A DNA stretch of 9,485 bases from Prevotella sp. UBA6447 (GTDB lineage: Bacteria > Bacteroidota > Bacteroidia > Bacteroidales > Bacteroidaceae). Each line of letters starts with the position of its first letter. Within the stretch, counting starts at the first letter, position 1. The notes beneath the pieces were generated by a model. It ran no database searches. It had not been told where the DNA came from and saw nothing but the letters and a program-made list of their open reading frames with translations. Location of the stretch: the NCBI GenBank assembly GCA_002437115.1, contig DJOD01000058.1, positions 1 to 9,485 of the forward strand, written 5' to 3'. Shown piece after piece: positions 4,960 through 9,485 of this stretch. A program made the position numbers and the translations under genes.

Positions 4960-6204
4960 GTGAGATTTGACATAGACCGATACCGCGAGATCCTCGACAC
5001 CATCACCCGCAACAAGGCACGCTCCTTGCTGACGGGCTTCGGCGTGTTCTGGGGCATCTTCATGCTGGTGGCGCTCGTGGGCGGCGGACAGGGTCTGAAG
5101 GATCTGTTGTCGTCCAACTTCGAGGGCTTCGCCTCCAACAGTCTCATCCTCTTCCCACAGTCGACCACCAAGGCCTACCACGGCTTCCGCAAGGGGCGCA
5201 CCTGGGGACTGACCTATGGCGACATTGAGCGGCTGAAAGCACAGGTGCCCCAGCTCGGCGTGGTCAGTCCGATGCTCTCGCGCTGGGGCGGCTTCGCTGT
5301 CCATGACGACAAGAAAAGCAGTTGCTCGTTCAAGGGCGTGCTACCCGACTATGCCGAGGTGGAAGCGCCCAAGCTCTACTACGGACGATACATCAACGAG
5401 ATGGACATCGCCGACGGGCGCCGCGTCTGTGTCATCGGCAAGCGCGTCTACAAGAGCCTGTTCCCCAGCGGGGGAGACCCCTGCGGACAGCGCATACAGG
5501 TCGACTCCGCCTACTACCAGGTGGTGGGCGTCGACTACTCCGACGGCTCGATGAGCGTCAACGGCAGTGCCGATGAGACCGTGGTGGTGCCCATCACCCT
5601 GATGCAACAAGCCTACAACCGCGGCGACAGCATCGACCTGCTCTGCATGACGCTTCGCCCCGGCTACCGCGCCACGGAGGTGCAAGGCCGCATACGCACC
5701 GTCGTGGCACAAGCCCACGACGTGGACCCGACAGACGAGAAAGCTCTGTTCATCATCAACACGGAGGTGATGTTCTCCATGGTCGACAGCCTCTTTCACG
5801 GGGTCAACATCCTCATCTGGCTGGTAGGCATCGGAACCCTACTGGCCGGCGCCATCGGCGTGAGCAACATCATGATGGTGACCGTGCGCGAGCGGACCAT
5901 GGAGATAGGCATCCGACGGGCCATCGGCGCCACGCCACGCATGATTCTCTCGCAGATCATATCGGAGAGCATCGCCCTGACCCTCGCCGCAGGCATGGCG
6001 GGCATCCTCTTCGCCATCGCCATCCTGCAACTGCTCGAACTGGCCAACACCCATGACGGCATCACAGCCGCCCACTTCCAGGTGCACTTCTGGACGGCCG
6101 TCGGAGCTCTTGCACTGCTCACCGCACTGGGGGTGCTCGCCGGACTGGCCCCCGCCCTGAGGGCCATGAGCGTCAAGCCCGTCGATGCCATGCGCGACGA
6201 GTGA
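4960..6204 (+). CDS. MacB/FtsX-type ABC permease (second of the pair, GTG start)
   Basis: The protein has 414 residues when started at GTG 4960. The open frame continues upstream to 4570, but that part reads the first permease gene out of frame, and no other ATG, GTG or TTG lies in frame between 4893 and 4960. The resulting N-terminus MRFDIDRYREILDTITRNKARS is typical of the family and aligns with the first permease. TM1 lies at about 24-46, the periplasmic domain at about 47-282, and the FtsX helices at about 283-307, 335-358 and 376-400, with the coupling loop ERTMEIGIRRAIGA (311-324). The C-terminus is LRAMSVKPVDAMRDE. It differs enough from the first permease to be a specialised partner. 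A 67-bp gap and no Shine-Dalgarno site precede it, unlike the two genes before. Confidence 0.9.
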   Translation: MRFDIDRYREILDTITRNKARSLLTGFGVFWGIFMLVALVGGGQGLKDLLSSNFEGFASNSLILFPQSTTKAYHGFRKGRTWGLTYGDIERLKAQVPQLGVVSPMLSRWGGFAVHDDKKSSCSFKGVLPDYAEVEAPKLYYGRYINEMDIADGRRVCVIGKRVYKSLFPSGGDPCGQRIQVDSAYYQVVGVDYSDGSMSVNGSADETVVVPITLMQQAYNRGDSIDLLCMTLRPGYRATEVQGRIRTVVAQAHDVDPTDEKALFIINTEVMFSMVDSLFHGVNILIWLVGIGTLLAGAIGVSNIMMVTVRERTMEIGIRRAIGATPRMILSQIISESIALTLAAGMAGILFAIAILQLLELANTHDGITAAHFQVHFWTAVGALALLTALGVLAGLAPALRAMSVKPVDAMRDE

Positions 6205-6258
6205 CACCCACGTCAAGACACGCAACACATCATAACCCAACCAAGACCATCCCTACGC

Positions 6259-6280
6259 TCACGAAGCGACATGGTCGTGA
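6259..6280 (+). other. Hairpin just before the adaptor start codon
   Basis: TCACGA (6259-6264) and TCGTGA (6275-6280) form a 6-bp perfect stem with a 10-nt loop. An alternative 4-bp stem CGAC/GTCG lies inside. The ATG at 6290 is 9 bases downstream and no Shine-Dalgarno site is present, so the hairpin could affect initiation. It is not followed by T's. Confidence 0.25.
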
Positions 6281-6289
6281 CTTATCATT

Positions 6290-7414
6290 ATGAAGAAATA
6301 TCTCAAGATCGTCATTGCCGCCCTCATCCTCCTGGTGTTCGTCGGCACGTTTGTTTTCCTCTGGTTCAAGAGCCAGCCCCAACCCGTGGAGTATGACGAG
6401 TTCACGGTCAAGACCACCGACATCCGCAAGACCACCATTATCACAGGTCGCATAGAGCCCCGCAATGAGGTCAGCGTGAAGCCACAGATCTCGGGCATCA
6501 TCACCGACATCTACAAGGAGGCCGGCGAGAAGGTGGCGGCCGGCGAGGTCATCGCCAAGGTGAAGGTCATCCCCGACGAGAGCCAGCTCAGCTCCGCGCA
6601 AGCGCGCATACGGCTGGCCGCCATCAACGCGCGCCAGGCGAGGGTGGACTACGAGCGCGAAAAGACCCTCTACGACAAGGGACTGGTCAGCGGCGACGAG
6701 TATGACCAGAAGCGCAAGGCGTGGCAACAGGCCAACGAGGAGGTGCGGGCCGCGCAGGACAACCTGGAGGTGGTGCGCGACGGCGTGTCACGCGAGAACG
6801 CCAGCAACTCGTCGACCCTCATCCGCTCTACCATCAGCGGTCTCATCCTCGACGTGCCGGTGAAGGTGGGCTACACGGTCATCCTGTCCAACACCTTCAA
6901 CGACGGCACCACCATCGCCACCGTGGCCAACATGGGCGACCTCATCTTCCGGGGCAACGTCGACGAGACCGAGGTGGGACGCCTCATCACGGGCATGCCC
7001 ATGAAAATCACCATCGGCGCCATGCAGGACGAGCGCCTGCAGGCATCGCTGGAGTACATCTCGCCCAAGGCCACGCAGAACAACGGCGCCAACCAGTTTG
7101 AGATCAAGGCGGCAGTGCACGTGAGCGGTGCCAACCAGATACGGTCGGGCTACAGTGCCAACGCTGAGATCGTGCTGGCCGAGGCACGCCAGGCCCTGAC
7201 GGTGCCCGAGAGCGCCATCACCTTCGAGGGTACCAACACGTATGTCTACGTGGTCAAGGTGGCCAACGGACAAAAGGCCTATGAGAAGCGGCGCGTCACC
7301 ACGGGACTGAGCGACGGCATCAACATCCAGGTGAAGAGCGGACTGAAGAAGGGCGAGCACGTGAGGGGACCGCAGAAGGTGAAGGACAGCAACGACAACA
7401 CCAGCAACTCATAA
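6290..7414 (+). CDS. Periplasmic adaptor (membrane fusion) protein, MacA/HlyD type
   Basis: This encodes 374 residues. An uncleaved-looking N-terminal membrane anchor (about 8-26, after KKYLK) is followed by a periplasmic body. The first lipoyl half is about 57-92 (VSVKPQISGIITDIYKEAGE, then VAAGEVIAKV). An alpha-helical hairpin spans about 97-165, including a Q/A/R/E-rich stretch. The second lipoyl half is about 177-212 (STISGLILDVPVKVGYTV). The beta-barrel is about 215-295 and the membrane-proximal domain about 300-360 (LTVPESAI, then GLKKGEHV). Adaptors of this family bridge a MacB-type permease and a TolC-like outer-membrane channel. The tail beyond 360 is polar and probably disordered (N, S and D rich). 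The order permease-permease-adaptor and an 85-bp spacing fit one operon. Confidence 0.93.
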   Translation: MKKYLKIVIAALILLVFVGTFVFLWFKSQPQPVEYDEFTVKTTDIRKTTIITGRIEPRNEVSVKPQISGIITDIYKEAGEKVAAGEVIAKVKVIPDESQLSSAQARIRLAAINARQARVDYEREKTLYDKGLVSGDEYDQKRKAWQQANEEVRAAQDNLEVVRDGVSRENASNSSTLIRSTISGLILDVPVKVGYTVILSNTFNDGTTIATVANMGDLIFRGNVDETEVGRLITGMPMKITIGAMQDERLQASLEYISPKATQNNGANQFEIKAAVHVSGANQIRSGYSANAEIVLAEARQALTVPESAITFEGTNTYVYVVKVANGQKAYEKRRVTTGLSDGINIQVKSGLKKGEHVRGPQKVKDSNDNTSNS

Positions 7415-7428
7415 CAAACGACACTGAC

Positions 7429-8205
7429 ATGACCCAAGCATTGTTCTTCGACATCGACGGCACGCTCGTCAGCTTCAAGACCCACCGCATCCCCGACAGC
7501 ACCGTCGAGGCCCTGCGACAGGCCAAGGCGAGCGGCCTACGCGTCTACATCTCCACGGGGCGGCCCGTGGGGTTCATCAACAACCTCGGACAGATCACCG
7601 ATCTCATCGACGGATACATCACCACCACAGGTGCACTCTGCATCGTGGGCCAAGAGCGATTTGGGCTCCACAGCATCGAGCCCCAAGACGCCGAGGCAAT
7701 CATGGCAGCCTGCCGACAGTTAGGCAAGTCGTGCGTGGTTGTGGGCACACGCCACATCTCTGTGCTGAACGACTCGCCCGAGCTGACCCGCCAGTTTCGC
7801 GAAGGCCTGAACCTCCATTTCGACTTTGCCCCATTATCCACCACCCTCCAGGAGCCATTGCTCCAACTGAGTCCTTTCTTCACCTCTGAGGAAGAGCGCA
7901 AGGTGATTGACAGCCTGCCATCCTGCTCCAGCTCACGCTGGCACCCCGCCTTCACCGACATCACCCACCGCGATGCCGACAAGGGAAAGGCTCTCGTCAC
8001 CATGTGCAACCACGAGGACATTCCGCTGAGTTGCACCATGGCCTTTGGCGACGGCGGCAACGACATCCCTATCATCCGCCAGGCAGCCATCGGCGTGGCC
8101 ATGGGCAACGCCGGCCAAGAGGTGAAGGCAGCAGCCGACTATGTGACCTCGCCCGTCGACAACGAAGGCGTGCGCGCGGCTTTGCACCACTTCCACATCA
8201 TCTGA
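7429..8205 (+). CDS. HAD-superfamily hydrolase, Cof/sugar-phosphatase type
   Basis: This encodes a 258-residue cytoplasmic protein with the four HAD motifs: DIDGT (8-12, nucleophile D8 and acid/base D10), STGR (42-45, motif II), K185 in DKGKAL (motif III) and GDGGND (207-212, metal-binding D208 and D212). The length and the C2-type cap between about residues 80 and 180 fit the Cof/YbiV subfamily, which dephosphorylates sugar phosphates, flavin mononucleotide or pyridoxal phosphate. The substrate cannot be deduced. It begins 14 bp after the adaptor stop and is probably the last gene of the operon. A direct link to export is not evident, and it could be a co-transcribed housekeeping gene. Confidence 0.92.
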   Translation: MTQALFFDIDGTLVSFKTHRIPDSTVEALRQAKASGLRVYISTGRPVGFINNLGQITDLIDGYITTTGALCIVGQERFGLHSIEPQDAEAIMAACRQLGKSCVVVGTRHISVLNDSPELTRQFREGLNLHFDFAPLSTTLQEPLLQLSPFFTSEEERKVIDSLPSCSSSRWHPAFTDITHRDADKGKALVTMCNHEDIPLSCTMAFGDGGNDIPIIRQAAIGVAMGNAGQEVKAAADYVTSPVDNEGVRAALHHFHII

Positions 8206-8296
8206 CCACGGCCGAAGCGGCACCCCCTTGTGCGCAAGAAATAATTTTTCTGCATTTCTTAGCCTCCGAATAGAGCCCTTTTTCAAATGAAAAGCG

Positions 8297-8304
8297 TACC
8301 TTTG
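8297..8304 (+). promoter_or_regulatory. Candidate -7 promoter element of the yitT-like gene
   Basis: TACCTTTG matches TAnnTTTG exactly. The region 19-20 bp upstream is T-rich (8279-8283) but has no exact TTTG at the right spacing. Transcription from here would give a leader of roughly 100 nt before the ATG at 8409. Confidence 0.45.
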
Positions 8305-8372
8305 CGCTTGAATTGCGGCCTGGCAAGGGCTCCCCCCACCCAAAAAGAAAAGGAGGAGAAACAACTGGCCTA

Positions 8373-8393
8373 ATGGAAACGCTTTTAGGATAA
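8373..8393 (+). CDS. Possible six-codon leader ORF (METLLG) in frame with the yitT-like gene
   Basis: ATG GAA ACG CTT TTA GGA TAA lies 15 bases before the ATG of the next gene and in the same frame, so it is separated from it only by the TAA at 8391 and five codons. AGGAGGAG (8351-8358) is 14 bases before this ATG, longer than ideal spacing. It may be a small upstream ORF that affects translation or just chance. The in-frame stop shows that the membrane protein cannot start here. Confidence 0.2.
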   Translation: METLLG

Positions 8394-8408
8394 GAAAAGA
8401 CAAGCATT

Positions 8409-9341
8409 ATGGACATCGTAAACCAAAAACTTTGGAAAGAGCTTCGCGACTATGTGATGATTGGGGTAGGCATGATTTCCTACAGCATCGGCTGGAACAT
8501 CTTCCTCTTGCCCAACAGCATCACAACGGGAGGCGTGCCAGGTGTGGCCTCTGTCGTGTTTTGGGGAACCGGGTTTCCCGTGCAATGGACTTATTTCATC
8601 ATTAACGCAGCCTTGCTGGTTGCCGCGCTCAAGATACTGGGATTCAAGTTTTGCATCAAGACCATCTACGCTGTCCTGGTGCTGACCGTCATCACTTCCA
8701 TCTTCCAGAAGATTCCATCAGGTGCCCCCTTGCTTCACGACCAGCCTTTCATGGCCGCCATCATCGGCGCCATCTTCACTGGTTCGGGCATAGGCATCGG
8801 CTTTTCTTCGAACGGCTCCACAGGCGGAACCGACATCATTGCCGCCATCGTCAACAAGTATCGCGACATCTCCCTAGGCCGTGTCATCATGCTCTGCGAC
8901 ATAGTCATCATCACCTCCTCCTACCTTGTGTTCCACGATTGGGAGAAAGTCATCTACGGCTACGTGGTGCTGCTGGTGTCCAGTTTCTGCATCGACCAGG
9001 TGGTAGGTTCCATGCGACGCAGCGTGCAGTTTTTCATCATCTCCGACAAATATCAAGAGATAGCCAGCCGCATAGCTGTCTATCCCCACCGGGGTGCCAC
9101 GCTCATCCAAGCTCGCGGCTTCTACACTGGGCATGAGGTGAAGATGCTCTTCATCATGGCCAAGCGGCGTGAAAGCAAAATAATCTTCAGCATCATCAAC
9201 GAGATTGACCCGCATGCCTTTGTAACCCAAACCAACGTCATAGGCGTATACGGTGAGGGCTTCGACAAATTCAAAGTGCATGGCACCCATCCAAAATCCC
9301 TACGGCTCTCTCCCGAAGAACAGGCCGCGCTCAACCAGTGA
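8409..9341 (+). CDS. YitT/DUF2179-family integral membrane protein
   Basis: This encodes 310 residues. The N-terminal two-thirds has five to six predicted membrane helices (about 14-34, 59-77, 84-100, 113-133, 156-176, 180-199). They carry the glycine-rich family signatures SITTGGVPGVA (38-48) and NGSTGGTDI (135-143). The C-terminal part (about 205-287) is the soluble DUF2179 domain, with RGATLIQARGFYTGHE (228-243) and FVTQTNVIGVYGEGF (271-285). The family is widespread in Bacillota and Bacteroidota, with no firmly established transport substrate. The in-frame TAA at 8391 limits the start to ATG 8409, and the N-terminus is family-like. It has its own promoter element and is less GC-rich than the operon before it, so it is probably a separate transcription unit. 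Confidence 0.92.
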   Translation: MDIVNQKLWKELRDYVMIGVGMISYSIGWNIFLLPNSITTGGVPGVASVVFWGTGFPVQWTYFIINAALLVAALKILGFKFCIKTIYAVLVLTVITSIFQKIPSGAPLLHDQPFMAAIIGAIFTGSGIGIGFSSNGSTGGTDIIAAIVNKYRDISLGRVIMLCDIVIITSSYLVFHDWEKVIYGYVVLLVSSFCIDQVVGSMRRSVQFFIISDKYQEIASRIAVYPHRGATLIQARGFYTGHEVKMLFIMAKRRESKIIFSIINEIDPHAFVTQTNVIGVYGEGFDKFKVHGTHPKSLRLSPEEQAALNQ

Positions 9342-9485
9342 GCCAGCCTCTGCGCTCAGCCCCACAGGGGGCACCCATCCTGTAAAAGGATAAAACGCAC
9401 CTTTAGAGCCAGCTAATAACCCATTGCAAATCAACGGGTAAGGAAGCACGAAAAAAAACAATGGCTTAAATTCTTTAAATAATAG
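9342..9485. other. Tail of the window with two short hairpins
   Basis: GCCCC (9359-9363) pairs with GGGGC (9368-9372) around ACAG, and ATCCT (9377-9381) pairs with AGGAT (9387-9391). Neither is followed by a T-tract. CCATTG (9421-9426) recurs inverted as CAATGG further on, and the end is AT-rich with an A8 run at about 9451. No gene starts convincingly before the window ends, though a promoter for an outside gene could lie here. Confidence 0.4.

Larger units (their letters stand above)
8206..8408. other. Intergenic region between HAD gene and yitT-like gene
   Basis: These 203 bp hold a weak GCCG-AAG-CGGC hairpin right after the HAD stop (about 8212-8222), an AT-rich stretch, the -7 element listed separately and a leader of about 100 nt. 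The leader contains AGGAGGAG (8351-8358), which is too far from either downstream ATG for normal use. No strong intrinsic terminator for the operon was found. Confidence 0.5.

Noticed and set aside
9359..9391. Intrinsic terminator after the yitT-like gene
   Set aside because: Both hairpins have only 5-bp stems and neither is followed by a T-run.
9394..9405. Promoter box resembling the one before the yitT-like gene (CACCTTTA)
   Set aside because: It has two mismatches to TAnnTTTG and no clear -33 element, and no gene follows within the window.

Overview
The window looks like chromosomal DNA of a Bacteroidales bacterium, most likely of the Prevotella/Segatella group. This rests on Bacteroidota-type promoters (TAnnTTTG at -7, in one case with TTTG 20 bp upstream), the absence of E. 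coli-type promoters, GC-rich genes beside AT-rich spacers, tandem FtsX/MacB-type permeases, and a thioredoxin-TonB_C fusion. No tRNA, rRNA, CRISPR array, IS element or phage gene was seen.

Left part (1-855) has no credible protein gene. It holds two unrelated repeat structures. One (107-276) is a GC-rich cluster of small hairpins enclosed by a 14-bp inverted repeat, with a further copy of the repeat arm at 330-346. The other (522-627) has four copies of GATAAAGGGTAT-like sequence, one of them inverted, plus a perfect 8-bp-stem palindrome. A lone terminator-like hairpin with six T's lies between them at 468-489.

Next is a secreted GH16 beta-glucanase-like enzyme on the minus strand (856-1758). 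A 185-bp divergent promoter region separates it from a six-gene plus-strand cluster (1944-8205). In order, the cluster encodes a periplasmic TlpA-type thioredoxin fused to a TonB C-terminal domain, an ABC ATPase of the MacB/LolD type, two MacB/FtsX-type permeases, a MacA/HlyD-type periplasmic adaptor and a Cof-type HAD phosphatase. The ATPase, permeases and adaptor make up the inner-membrane and periplasmic parts of a tripartite efflux or export machine. No TolC-like outer-membrane partner is present here. The fusion protein shares the promoter and is followed after 9 bp by the ATPase, so a redox or cell-envelope role tied to the exporter is plausible but unproven.

The right part has its own promoter element and a YitT/DUF2179-type membrane protein (8409-9341). 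A 144-bp tail follows in which no gene is recognised. The best candidates for something undescribed are the thioredoxin-TonB_C/exporter operon and the two structured repeat elements at the left.
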